Counted from the stretch's first letter, positions 1 through 7,192 are shown. The stretch is 11,225 nt of DNA from Candidatus Aminicenantota bacterium (GCA_024644125.1 JAHELQ010000138.1:1-11225), one strand, 5' to 3'. Notes: generated from the letters alone by a model not told the origin. Numbers and translations are program-made.

Positions 1-198
1 GAGGTGAATGGGGATTCGGGGATTCGGACCACGTTTCATTGCGAATCGTTCAAGCGGGAAGTTCTGGCGTCGGCGAAACTTCAGGCTATGAAAATCCAGA
101 ATGAGATGAAGGATATCGATAAGCTTTCGGATAATGAGGCGCTCATTTTGAAACGGAAATTGTCCGCGATTTTAGAGCTGGACGAGCTTGGGCTTTAG
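1..198 (+). CDS. Possible C-terminal end of an unidentified protein, or a small hypothetical ORF
   Basis: The reading frame is open from the first base to a TAG stop at 196-198 and has no stop upstream inside the window, so it may be the 3' end of a longer gene that begins outside. A GTG at 4-6 could also start a 64-residue protein, and an ATG at 88-90 a 36-residue one, but neither has a clear ribosome binding site at proper distance. The C-terminal half is charged and probably helical (Lys/Glu/Asp-rich, ending in alternating Leu and acidic residues). The N-terminal part is low in recognisable features and includes a short 8-base tandem duplication at 10-25. I recognise no family. It converges with ricT on the other strand. 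It could be non-coding; confidence is low. Confidence 0.35.
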   Translation, partial: EVNGDSGIRTTFHCESFKREVLASAKLQAMKIQNEMKDIDKLSDNEALILKRKLSAILELDELGL

Positions 199-227
199 TT
201 ACAACTGATCGTATCTGAGCCTGTATT

Positions 228-249
228 GGGCGGGGGTTTGTTCCCGCCC
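228..249. terminator. GC-rich hairpin between convergent genes, possible weak terminator
   Basis: A 7-base-pair stem (GGGCGGG at 228-234 with CCCGCCC at 243-249) encloses an 8-base loop. It sits between the stop of the plus-strand ORF (198) and the stop of ricT on the minus strand (262), where a shared terminator is expected. Neither side carries a good run of T, so it is not a textbook Rho-independent terminator. It may act as an mRNA 3'-end stabiliser or a weak bidirectional terminator. The role is inferred from position and structure. Confidence 0.4.
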
Positions 250-261
250 TTATAGACCGGT

Positions 262-987
262 TTAGTTGAGGTCGATGGCGTCTTCTTCCATGTCTTCTTC
301 TTCGTTGTAACCGACTAGCTCATCCTGGTCTTCGATGAAAATTCGTCCGCCGCAGTCCTCTTCGTAGGAGAGGCAACACATGAGGCGGCCGCATTGGCCG
401 GAGATTTTCAGGGGGTTCATGTTGAGGTTCTGCTTCTTGGCCATTTGCAAGGTGATGGGCTCGATGTTGTTGAGGAAGATCTTGCAACAGAGCTGGCGAC
501 CGCAAATGCCGATGCCGCCGATCATCTTGGCCTCGTCGCGGATGCCGATCTGCCGCATCTCGATTCTCATCTTGAACTTCTTGGCCAGGTCTTTGACCAG
601 ATCGCGGAAATCGATGCGCCCTTCGGAGGAAAAGTAGAAGATGGCTTTGCGCTCCGAAGTGAAAAACCGTACCCGGATGAGTTTGATGGGGATTTCGCGC
701 TCTTTTATTTTCTGGAGGCAGAAATCGTAGGCCTTTTTCTCGTCCATTTTTTTGCGCTCGAAATTCTCCAGGTCTTTGATGGAGGCGACCCTCAGGATCT
801 CGGGGATGCAGGAGAGGTTCTTGATCTCGTTAAACATCTGGCCGAAGGACTTGACTACCCTGCCCAATTCCTCGCCGGTCAGGGATTTGATGATCACGCG
901 GTCCGTGGCCTTGATTTCACACTCTTTAGTCTTGAAATGCAATACGTCTTTACTGCCTTCTATTTCAACGGTAATCACTCTGTACAT
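262..987 (-). CDS. ricT: PSP1-domain protein, RicT (YaaT) family
   Basis: A 241-residue cytosolic protein of the PSP1/RicT family. The family hallmark is the core at residues 157-207: a GGIGICGR segment followed by LCC (C162, C167, C168), then KISGQCGRLMCC (C199, C204, C205). In Bacillus subtilis these cysteines help hold iron-sulfur clusters in the RicA-RicF-RicT complex, which affects RNase Y-dependent mRNA processing and sporulation/biofilm development. Whether this diderm has RicA and RicF is not visible here, so the role is inferred. The first ~60 residues form a small beta-rich N-terminal part, and the last ~15 residues are an Asp/Glu-rich tail. The ATG start at 987 is supported by an AGAGG ribosome binding site (minus strand, 994-998) lying inside the 3' end of holB. 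The genes overlap by 23 bases, which suggests translational coupling. The holB-ricT order is conserved across many bacteria. Length is slightly short compared with the ~275 residues of YaaT. Confidence 0.93.
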   Translation of the reverse strand: MYRVITVEIEGSKDVLHFKTKECEIKATDRVIIKSLTGEELGRVVKSFGQMFNEIKNLSCIPEILRVASIKDLENFERKKMDEKKAYDFCLQKIKEREIPIKLIRVRFFTSERKAIFYFSSEGRIDFRDLVKDLAKKFKMRIEMRQIGIRDEAKMIGGIGICGRQLCCKIFLNNIEPITLQMAKKQNLNMNPLKISGQCGRLMCCLSYEEDCGGRIFIEDQDELVGYNEEEDMEEDAIDLN

Positions 988-1984
988 GGTTTACCTCTTT
1001 CATGGTGTAACTCTTGATAAATTCGAGAACCAGGATTTTGGTATTCAGGTTACGCTTAATGTCCCTGAATAGAAGTTCCATCCGCTGGATCAGATACAAT
1101 ACCTTCGGCATCGGGATCTGCTCGCACAAATTCATCAAAGTTTCCTTATTATCTATATTAATCACAAACTCGCTTTCTTTGTCAATATGAAGTAACATTA
1201 TATCGCGCAATAACAAAGAAAGCAAATTTACTTGTTCGGTAAAATATTCGAGGAACGAATCGCGGCTGCGGCTGCGGGTATTGAGGTCCAAAAGAATTTC
1301 ATCCACATCGGTTTTATTTGTCAGGTTGATTAAAATTTTGAGGCTGAGCTGGCGTTTTTTCATGAGTTCGTCGAAATTTCCTTCGATGATGTCTTCGATG
1401 CCTGACTGGCCGAGATAGGACATCAACTCCGCCTGGGAGTCGTCGATGCCTTTTTGCAGGAAAAAAGCTTTGAGTTCCGCCTGGGTGGGCAGGGTGAAGT
1501 TCAGGATCTGGCAGCGGGATTTGATGGTGGGCAGGAGGTTGTTGAGGTTTTTGGTGAGGAGGATGAACATGGTTGATTCGGCAGGTTCTTCCAGGACTTT
1601 GAGGAAGGCGTTGGCGGAATTTTCGTTCATTTTTTGGGCGTCTTTGATGATGAAGATCTTTTTTTTGCCCATGAGGGGGCGACGGTAATTGTCCTCTTTG
1701 AGGAACACGATTTGCTCTTTTTTATAGAATTGGCCTTCGGGAGTGATGATTTTGAGATCGGGAAAGATTTCCCTGTCGATTTCTTCGCAATGGCGGCAGG
1801 CGCCGCAGAAGTCTTCGTCGCGGTCCAGGCATTGGATGGCTTTGGCGAAAGCGACGGCGAAGCTCAGGGTGTTGGCTGCGGCCGAGCCGGAGAAGATCAT
1901 GCTGTAGGGTATGTTGTCGTTTCTCAGATAACTGTACAGAATACTTTTTATACGTTTATTACCGATTAGTTGGTTCAGTCCCAT
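965..1984 (-). CDS. holB: DNA polymerase III subunit delta' (clamp loader)
   Basis: A 339-residue AAA+-type clamp-loader subunit that helps load the sliding clamp at replication forks. Seen in order: a start resembling family members (MGLNQLIGN, then YSMIFSG near residues 27-33); a zinc-binding set at C52, C60, C63 and C66; the Walker B region with FIIKDAQKMNENSANAFLK (111-129) and LEEP (131-134); and the SRC sensor motif (156-158). The P-loop position (residues 32-40, SGSAAANTL) lacks the GK[ST] signature, so it should not bind ATP there. A degenerate P-loop is known in E. coli delta', so this fits delta' and argues against gamma/tau (DnaX). The rest (about 200-339) is a helical C-terminal domain with weaker similarity. 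The ATG at 1984 is preceded by AGGTG (minus strand, 1989-1993) inside the end of uvrA. It overlaps uvrA by 26 bases and ricT by 23, so it is probably co-transcribed with both. Confidence 0.93.
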   Translation of the reverse strand: MGLNQLIGNKRIKSILYSYLRNDNIPYSMIFSGSAAANTLSFAVAFAKAIQCLDRDEDFCGACRHCEEIDREIFPDLKIITPEGQFYKKEQIVFLKEDNYRRPLMGKKKIFIIKDAQKMNENSANAFLKVLEEPAESTMFILLTKNLNNLLPTIKSRCQILNFTLPTQAELKAFFLQKGIDDSQAELMSYLGQSGIEDIIEGNFDELMKKRQLSLKILINLTNKTDVDEILLDLNTRSRSRDSFLEYFTEQVNLLSLLLRDIMLLHIDKESEFVINIDNKETLMNLCEQIPMPKVLYLIQRMELLFRDIKRNLNTKILVLEFIKSYTMKEVNHVQSDYR

Positions 1985-4454
1985 TTTTCACCTTTTTTTC
2001 CAGATATTTGGCTGTAGACGATTGTTCGTTATGGATGATTCCTTCGGGAATCCCTTGATAAAGTACCTGTCCCCCGCGTTTTCCGCCGCCGGGGCCCATG
2101 TCGATGATATAATCGGCGGCGCGGATGATGTCGAGGTTGTGTTCGATGATGACGATAGTGTCGCCACGGGTCGCCAGGGCGCCGATTACGTCGATGAGTT
2201 TCTGGATGTCGCCGAAGTGGAGGCCGACGGTAGGTTCGTCCAATAGGTAGACGGTGCGCTTCGGCGATACGCGGGAGAGTTCGCGGCTCAATTTTATGCG
2301 TTGGGATTCGCCGCCGGAGAGGGTGGCGGAATTCTGGCCCAATTCCAGATAATCGAGCCCGACATTCAAGAGTATTTCGAGCTTTTTGGCGATGTAGGGG
2401 ATGGGTTTGAAGAGCTCGTAGGCCTCGGCTACGGTCAACGAGAGGATGCCGGAGATGCTCTGGCCTTTGTATTTTATTTTGAGGGTTTCGGAGTTGAAGC
2501 GGTTGCCGTCGCAGACGGGACAGGTGACCTCCAATTGGGGTAAAAAGCTCATCTCCAGCTTCTTTGTGCCCATGCCTCCGCAACTTTCGCAGCGGCCGCC
2601 GCTGACGTTGAAGCTAAAGCGGCTGGGTCCGTAGCCCCGCATTTTGGCTTCCGGGAGCGCGGCGAAGAGTTCGCGGATCACGGGCATCAGGTTGACGTAG
2701 GTGGCGGGACAGGAGCGGGGATTTTTTCCGATGGCGGTTTGGTCCACCATCAAGACGCGGTGGATGTCGCCATCCCAATCGATGGCATCGATATGGAAGC
2801 GGGGGCTCTTGACGGGGATGCCGTCGAGGCGGTTCTTGAGGGCGGGGTATAACGCGTCGTTGACCAGGGAGCTCTTGCCGGAGCCGGAGACGCCGCTGAC
2901 GACTGTCAGCGCTCCGCAAGGGATGGAGACGTCGATGTTTTGTATATTGTTGACGGATACGCCTGTGAGGCGGATGGTCCCATAGTCTTTTGATTGGGGG
3001 CGTTTATTGAAGCGGATCTGGCGGCGGCCGAAGAGATAGTCGGAGGTAAGGGATTGGGCGGCGTTTGGGAAATCGGCGATGGGGCCTGCATAGACGATAT
3101 ATCCGCCTTTTTTGCCGGAGCCGGGGCCCAGATCGACGATGAAGTCTGAGGCGCGGATGGTGTTTTCGTCGTGTTCGACGATAATGACTGTGTTGCCCTT
3201 TTCCTTGAGCCGGCGCAGGATGTCCAGGAGATTTTCCAACTCCGCCATGTGCATGCCGATGGAGGGTTCGTCCAGGATGTAGAGGATTCCACTTAATTGG
3301 AAGCCGATCTGCGATACCAACCGGGTGCGTTGCAGTTCGCCGCCGGATAGGGTGTCTATCTTGCGGTTCAGGGAGATGTAGTCGAGATTGAGTTTGATAA
3401 AGGATTCCAACCGCTGGTTGATTTGGGGAAGCACGGGATCGAGGATGGCCCGCTCGCGGGGATCGAGGGTCAGGCTTGTGAAAAATCGATGGAGCTCCCC
3501 CACCTCCATGTCGCCCAGATCAATGATGGAATGGTCCCGGAAGGTGAACGAGAGAGCTTCGGGATTCAAGCCTTTGCCAATACATTGGAGGCAGGGCTCG
3601 CCGTTTGGACCGGTTCCGGAGCCTTCGCAGGCGGGACAGGCGCCTACCGGCGAATTAAAGGAGAAAGTGGCCGGTTGTGGCTGCCGCAGGCTTATATTGC
3701 ATGTGGGACAGAAGAGTTTTTGAGAAAAGAATAATTCCTCGCCGTCGCAGCGGACGATCACTTCGCCGTCGCCTTCGAAATTGGCCAGGGCGATGCTCTC
3801 TTGCAGTTGCCGGCGACTGTCCTCATCGATCTCGATGGCGTCGATCTGGATGGCGATATCGTGTTTTTGGTTGCGGTTCAGATCCGGCGGCGCATCAAGG
3901 TAATGCATGGCGCCGTCGATTTGGGCCTTCAAGAAGCCCCGCTTGAGATAACGCTCTAGAAGCGATTGGAACTGGCCTTTGCGGTTGCGCACCACGGGCG
4001 CCAGGATGATGGCTACCTTTCCTTCAAGGGTATCGTAGAGGTGGTCGAACAACTCGTTTGGGGAGAAGGACGCGATTTTTTTACCGCAGTTGGGACAATG
4101 GGCCCGCGCCACTCTGGCGAATAGCAAGCGCAGGTATTGACTCACCTCGGAGATGGTGCCAACTGTGGAATTGTAATAATAGGAGGAGTGTTTTTGGTCG
4201 ATGGAGATGGCGGGGGAAATTCCGCGGATGGTCCGCACCTCGGGTTTTTCCAGGGATTTGATGTATTGGCGGGCATAGACCGACAACGATTCAAGGTAGC
4301 GGCGCTGCCCCTCCTGGAAGATGGTATCGTAGGCTAGAGTTGACTTGCCGGAGCCGGACACCCCGGTTATTGTCACCAATTGCCTCTTGGGAATCTTCAA
4401 ATCAAAATGTTTCAGGTTGTGTTTCCCGGCGTCTATGATCTCTATGTCCTGCAT
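1959..4454 (-). CDS. uvrA: Excinuclease ABC subunit A (UvrA), lacking the insertion domain
   Basis: The damage-sensing ATPase of nucleotide excision repair, which dimerises, binds distorted DNA and loads UvrB. The start is placed at 4454 (MQDIEIIDAGKHNLK), which matches where UvrA proteins normally begin. An in-frame ATG at 4535 lies upstream of the likely promoter. Using this 831-residue form: Walker A I GVSGSGKS at 31-38; CPNC 120-123; UvrB-binding domain about 148-243; zinc pairs CPTC 249-252 and CPAC 273-276; CLQC 288-291; signature LSGGE 369-373; Walker B ILDEPS 393-398; Walker A II 521-528; zinc pairs CESC 622-625 and CPVC 645-648; LSGGE 712-716; LLDEPT 737-742. Normal UvrA is ~940 residues. 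The shortfall falls almost wholly between CPAC and CLQC, where the ~110-residue insertion domain should be. Since the UvrB-binding domain is present, it is not a class II UvrA (UvrA2). First gene of the uvrA-holB-ricT unit; no LexA-type box seen upstream. Confidence 0.95.
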   Translation of the reverse strand: MQDIEIIDAGKHNLKHFDLKIPKRQLVTITGVSGSGKSTLAYDTIFQEGQRRYLESLSVYARQYIKSLEKPEVRTIRGISPAISIDQKHSSYYYNSTVGTISEVSQYLRLLFARVARAHCPNCGKKIASFSPNELFDHLYDTLEGKVAIILAPVVRNRKGQFQSLLERYLKRGFLKAQIDGAMHYLDAPPDLNRNQKHDIAIQIDAIEIDEDSRRQLQESIALANFEGDGEVIVRCDGEELFFSQKLFCPTCNISLRQPQPATFSFNSPVGACPACEGSGTGPNGEPCLQCIGKGLNPEALSFTFRDHSIIDLGDMEVGELHRFFTSLTLDPRERAILDPVLPQINQRLESFIKLNLDYISLNRKIDTLSGGELQRTRLVSQIGFQLSGILYILDEPSIGMHMAELENLLDILRRLKEKGNTVIIVEHDENTIRASDFIVDLGPGSGKKGGYIVYAGPIADFPNAAQSLTSDYLFGRRQIRFNKRPQSKDYGTIRLTGVSVNNIQNIDVSIPCGALTVVSGVSGSGKSSLVNDALYPALKNRLDGIPVKSPRFHIDAIDWDGDIHRVLMVDQTAIGKNPRSCPATYVNLMPVIRELFAALPEAKMRGYGPSRFSFNVSGGRCESCGGMGTKKLEMSFLPQLEVTCPVCDGNRFNSETLKIKYKGQSISGILSLTVAEAYELFKPIPYIAKKLEILLNVGLDYLELGQNSATLSGGESQRIKLSRELSRVSPKRTVYLLDEPTVGLHFGDIQKLIDVIGALATRGDTIVIIEHNLDIIRAADYIIDMGPGGGKRGGQVLYQGIPEGIIHNEQSSTAKYLEKKVKNGTEPTNR

Positions 4455-4485
4455 TCTCGTTTTATACCGCATCCAATGTGGGAAA

Positions 4486-4494
4486 ATTATAGCA
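4486..4494 (-). promoter_or_regulatory. Extended -10 promoter for uvrA-holB-ricT
   Basis: On the minus strand this reads TGCTATAAT, a full TATAAT preceded by TGN, i.e. an extended -10 element. Transcription would begin near 4479, giving a leader of about 25 bases before the uvrA ATG at 4454. The -35 region (around 4509-4514, TGGCGA) is poor, as is common for extended -10 promoters. It supports choosing the internal ATG as the uvrA start, because the ATG at 4535 would lie upstream of the mRNA. The prediction rests on sequence match and position only. Confidence 0.6.
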
Positions 4495-4561
4495 CAAAAC
4501 CGGACCATTCGCCACAAACCTAAAAGATCCGGCATAATTGACAGAATTCAATAAAAAGTAC

Positions 4562-4589
4562 TTGAAAATTTCTTTTTTTCATGTAAAAT
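4562..4589 (+). promoter_or_regulatory. Sigma70-type promoter for the TPR protein gene
   Basis: TTGAAA (4562-4567) and TAAAAT (4584-4589) are separated by 16 bases. Each matches the -35/-10 consensus at five of six positions, and the spacer is AT-rich with a T run. The predicted start near 4596 leaves a leader of about 28 bases carrying the AAAGGAG ribosome binding site (4612-4618), 6 bases before the ATG at 4625. It is divergent to the uvrA promoter. Confidence 0.6.
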
Positions 4590-4624
4590 TTTAGGTTAAT
4601 AGGAGTTGAATAAAGGAGTAGACT

Positions 4625-5806
4625 ATGAAAAAACTATTTATTATCGGATTGCTAACAGTGACATTGTTGCTACCTTGCTTTGCACAGCAGAGTGATGCTG
4701 ATAAAGAGGTCGCCAGGACGCAGGAGTTCATCCAGGCCACCCAGCAGAAAACACCGGAAGCAAGAATCGGCGCTCTTCAAGCTTACATCAAAAAATTTCC
4801 AGACACCACAAAACGTTGGACCATCCTCGCATACTATCAGTTAGCGGTCAACTTCATCCAGAAGAAAGACTACGGGAAATCGGCAGAATACGGTGAACAG
4901 GCGATGACCTATGGCGTTCCCACCGGCGAGCAAGCCCGGTTGAACCTCATTTTATCCGAAGCTTACGGCGTTAAAGATTCCCCCGTATATAACAAGACAA
5001 AAGCCCTGAAGCACGCTGAGAAAGCCATCGAGTTGGCCACAGACGACGCCCAGGTAAGAAACGCGGCACAGAAGATCAAAAAAGGTTTAACAGTGCCACC
5101 CCCTCCCAAAGAAACCCCGGAACAAAAAATGAAACGGTTGGTTTTGCAGGACGAGGATTTCAATTCAGCCATCTCCTATTTCAATACCCTGGGCGCTGCG
5201 GATAAAGAAAATCCCGTGATTTACGAAACCTATGCCTCCGCATTGTTCAAAAGCGGAAAATTCGACCAGGCGATCAGTATATACGAGACTCTGTACAAAA
5301 GCGAGAAGAAAGGAATCACCGCTTACAGATTGGCCGAATCATACGCCGCCAAAGCCAACAAGGTAAAGAGCTTCAACGACAAGGCCGTCCGCATGTACAT
5401 CGAGGCCGGATCGCTTTATGAAACCGAAGGCAGCGGCAATCAGAAGACAGCCATCGCCAAAGGCAAACGGCAACTCTTCATCAAGTACGATTATTTCTCT
5501 AAGATGGAAGCATACAACGAAAAGTTGAAAAAGAACCAGTCGTCAGCATCCAAAAACGAAGCGGCCATCGCGCAGGTCAAACGGGAGTTGCGTAAGCATC
5601 AGCGTCATATGAGAAATACCTACGAAGGGATCGAACCTCCGCAGTATGAATACGACAAAGAAGCTGAATTGGAAAAGAAGATCCAGATGTTGCAGTCCGG
5701 CGGCAGCGCTGATTTGACAACTGAAAGAGACGAACTGAAAAAAGAAGAAACCCGGATTTCCAAAGAATTTGACGATCTGGTAAAAAAAGTCAAAGCTGAA
5801 ATGTAA
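4625..5806 (+). CDS. Secreted TPR/coiled-coil protein of unknown function
   Basis: A 393-residue protein with a clear N-terminal signal peptide: MKK, a hydrophobic core at residues 4-17, and likely cleavage after CFA (residue 20). The cysteine at 18 follows LLP, a poor lipobox, so signal peptidase I processing is more likely than lipidation. The mature part has TPR-like helical pairs at about 64-140 (tyrosine/alanine pattern ending in ALKHAEKAIELA) and about 196-265 (including YASALFKSGKFDQAISIYETLY, a good TPR). The two blocks are joined by a proline-rich linker PPPPKETPEQ near 158-167. Residues 290-393 are highly charged and probably coiled coil. It likely acts in the periplasm as a protein-protein scaffold. 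The specific role is unknown; similar architecture occurs in envelope or secretion accessory proteins, but I recognise no named family. The strong ribosome binding site, its own promoter and terminator indicate a single-gene transcript. Confidence 0.85.
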   Translation: MKKLFIIGLLTVTLLLPCFAQQSDADKEVARTQEFIQATQQKTPEARIGALQAYIKKFPDTTKRWTILAYYQLAVNFIQKKDYGKSAEYGEQAMTYGVPTGEQARLNLILSEAYGVKDSPVYNKTKALKHAEKAIELATDDAQVRNAAQKIKKGLTVPPPPKETPEQKMKRLVLQDEDFNSAISYFNTLGAADKENPVIYETYASALFKSGKFDQAISIYETLYKSEKKGITAYRLAESYAAKANKVKSFNDKAVRMYIEAGSLYETEGSGNQKTAIAKGKRQLFIKYDYFSKMEAYNEKLKKNQSSASKNEAAIAQVKRELRKHQRHMRNTYEGIEPPQYEYDKEAELEKKIQMLQSGGSADLTTERDELKKEETRISKEFDDLVKKVKAEM

Positions 5807-5818
5807 ATGATAATCATA

Positions 5819-5852
5819 AAAAAGAAGGCGATGATATCATCGCCTTCTTTTT
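5819..5852. terminator. Perfect palindromic Rho-independent terminator
   Basis: A 34-base perfect inverted repeat centred on GATATC between 5835 and 5836. A GC-containing stem (GAAGGCGATGAT with its complement) is flanked by an A run on the left and a T run (5848-5852) on the right. It lies 13 bases after the stop of the TPR gene and is a classic intrinsic terminator for it. Because the A run reads as T on the other strand, it could also stop transcripts coming from the right. It insulates the TPR gene from the efflux operon, unless read-through supplies the latter. Confidence 0.9.
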
Positions 5853-5942
5853 ATATATAGGATGAAAGGTAAGAAAATATTTCAAGGTGTGAAACCCGGA
5901 TCTCATTCATTTCATCTAAATAAGGGTAAAAAGAGAGTAATC

Positions 5943-5948
5943 AAGGAG
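5943..5948 (+). promoter_or_regulatory. Ribosome binding site deciding the adaptor start
   Basis: AAGGAG lies 5 bases before ATG 5954 but only 2 bases before the in-frame GTG at 5951. The ATG is therefore the better start. I see no convincing -35/-10 pair between the terminator (5852) and this site; the interval is AT-rich without a matched promoter. Confidence 0.7.
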
Positions 5949-5953
5949 CTGTG

Positions 5954-7192
5954 ATGAACAAGGTGGTAAAGATCGTATCGATCCTCATTATAATTGGAGC
6001 TATAGTATTTGCTGGCTATAAGCTTATGACCGACGACGAAAAACAAGACGGCGCCGAAATAGTCAAGGCCGACACATCCCAGGATGATGGAGAAAAAGTC
6101 GAAGCGCCCCTCCCGGTAAAAGTCATCAGTGTCAAAAAGGGAGGGCTCCCTCTCAGGCTTCGCGTATCGGCCACCGCGGATGTGTGGGAAAAAACGATGA
6201 TGAAATCCGAGGTCCGTGGGAATATCCAGTCCATCCACTCCTCAGTGGGCGATTATGTCAAAAAGGGGCAATTGTTGGTGAAGATAGACGACCGCGAATT
6301 GAAATTGGAATTGGAAAAGGCGAAAACCGCCAAACTCAAAGCTTTGTCGGACTTTTTGGTTAAAGAGGATACCAACATGACGACCTCCCAGGAGTTATCG
6401 CCGGAAAAGCAGAAGGCGTTATCGGTAGTCAAAGAACAATATCTCGAAGCCCTTGATTTGTTTTCCAAAGGAAAGATGAACGAGACAGCCTTCGAAAAAA
6501 TCAGCGATGAATACGAGAAGAGCATGGTCTTCTCCGGGGAATTGCGGGAGGAAATCCGCAAGGCCCAGGAAGGATTGTCAAACGCCACTCTCACAGTGAA
6601 ACAAAAAGAGCTGGATATCAACAGGACATATATCCGCGCGCCGTTCAACGGCATCATCGCCGAATTGACCATCAGCACCGGCGAGATTATCAACGCCGGC
6701 CAGGACCTGTTGAAGATCGTGAATCTGGAATCGTTATACTTGCGGGGCTACGCTCTTGAATCAGAAATTCGCCATCTATCGGTTGGAACCCAGGTGCGCG
6801 TGCGCTTCGACTCCTTTCCCGGGACTTTTTTCCGCGGTAAACTCGATGCCATCAGCCCGGAGATCGATCCAGACAAAAAAACCATTACCATTTTTATTGA
6901 CATGGACAACAAAGAAGGAAAAATCCTGCCCGGCATGCACGCCGAGATCGACATCGAATACAAAGTGTTTGAAGATGTGGTCAAAGTCCCCATCAAGGCG
7001 GTGGTCTCAAGGCAGGAACGGACATTGGTCTTCAAGGTGGAAGACGATGTCGCTTTGTGGACCTATGTTGACGTTGGAGCCAAAAACGACGAGGAATGGC
7101 AGATTCTCACCGGCCTTGAAGAGGGCGAACAGGTGGTGGTCGAAGGCCAGCTCACCCTGGCTCACCAGTCGAAGGTAAAAGTGGTTCAATGA
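5954..7192 (+). CDS. RND efflux periplasmic adaptor (membrane fusion protein)
   Basis: A 412-residue adaptor that would bridge an RND permease to an outer-membrane channel. Residues 4-22 are one hydrophobic segment acting as a signal anchor; no lipobox cysteine is seen. The two halves of the lipoyl domain are at about 84-118 (GNIQSIHSSVGDYVKKGQLL) and 225-256 (IRAPFNGIIAELTISTGEII). Between them lies an alpha-hairpin of about 105 residues, with the tip at SKGKMNETAF (171-180). A beta-barrel follows (about 258-335, ending in the typical LPGMHAEIDI), then the membrane-proximal domain (about 340-412, VPIKAVVSR and GLEEGEQVVVEGQ). At the hairpin tip the Arg and Ser of the usual channel-contact pattern R-x3-L-x6-S appear as Glu165 and Asn176, with Leu169 kept. 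The stop overlaps the start of the next gene as ATGA, indicating coupled translation with the permease. The substrate cannot be told. Confidence 0.93.
   Translation: MNKVVKIVSILIIIGAIVFAGYKLMTDDEKQDGAEIVKADTSQDDGEKVEAPLPVKVISVKKGGLPLRLRVSATADVWEKTMMKSEVRGNIQSIHSSVGDYVKKGQLLVKIDDRELKLELEKAKTAKLKALSDFLVKEDTNMTTSQELSPEKQKALSVVKEQYLEALDLFSKGKMNETAFEKISDEYEKSMVFSGELREEIRKAQEGLSNATLTVKQKELDINRTYIRAPFNGIIAELTISTGEIINAGQDLLKIVNLESLYLRGYALESEIRHLSVGTQVRVRFDSFPGTFFRGKLDAISPEIDPDKKTITIFIDMDNKEGKILPGMHAEIDIEYKVFEDVVKVPIKAVVSRQERTLVFKVEDDVALWTYVDVGAKNDEEWQILTGLEEGEQVVVEGQLTLAHQSKVKVVQ

Noticed and set aside
10..25. Tandem 8-base repeat GGGGATTC
   Set aside because: Only two copies, with no extension into a larger repeat; not distinguishable from chance or local duplication.
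394..1017. 207-codon plus-strand ORF opposite ricT
   Set aside because: It lies wholly antisense to ricT and the end of holB, shows no known motifs, and the minus-strand frames carry clear family signatures.
1865..1893. Missing Walker A motif in HolB as a sign of gene decay
   Set aside because: A non-functional P-loop is a known state for delta' subunits, and all other motifs (zinc cysteines, LEEP, SRC) are intact.
2029..2583. 184-codon minus-strand ORF in another frame within uvrA
   Set aside because: It is very Arg/His/Pro-rich, overlaps the conserved second ATPase half of UvrA, and has no recognisable domain.
4455..4535. Upstream in-frame ATG (4535) giving a 27-residue N-terminal extension of UvrA
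   Set aside because: The extension has no counterpart in UvrA proteins, and the best promoter (-10 at 4486-4494) lies downstream of that ATG. The start at 4454 aligns with the family N-terminus.
4538..4543. A perfect TTGACA on the plus strand upstream of the TPR gene
   Set aside because: No -10-like hexamer lies 16-18 bases downstream; the TTGAAA/TAAAAT pair slightly further on is better spaced.
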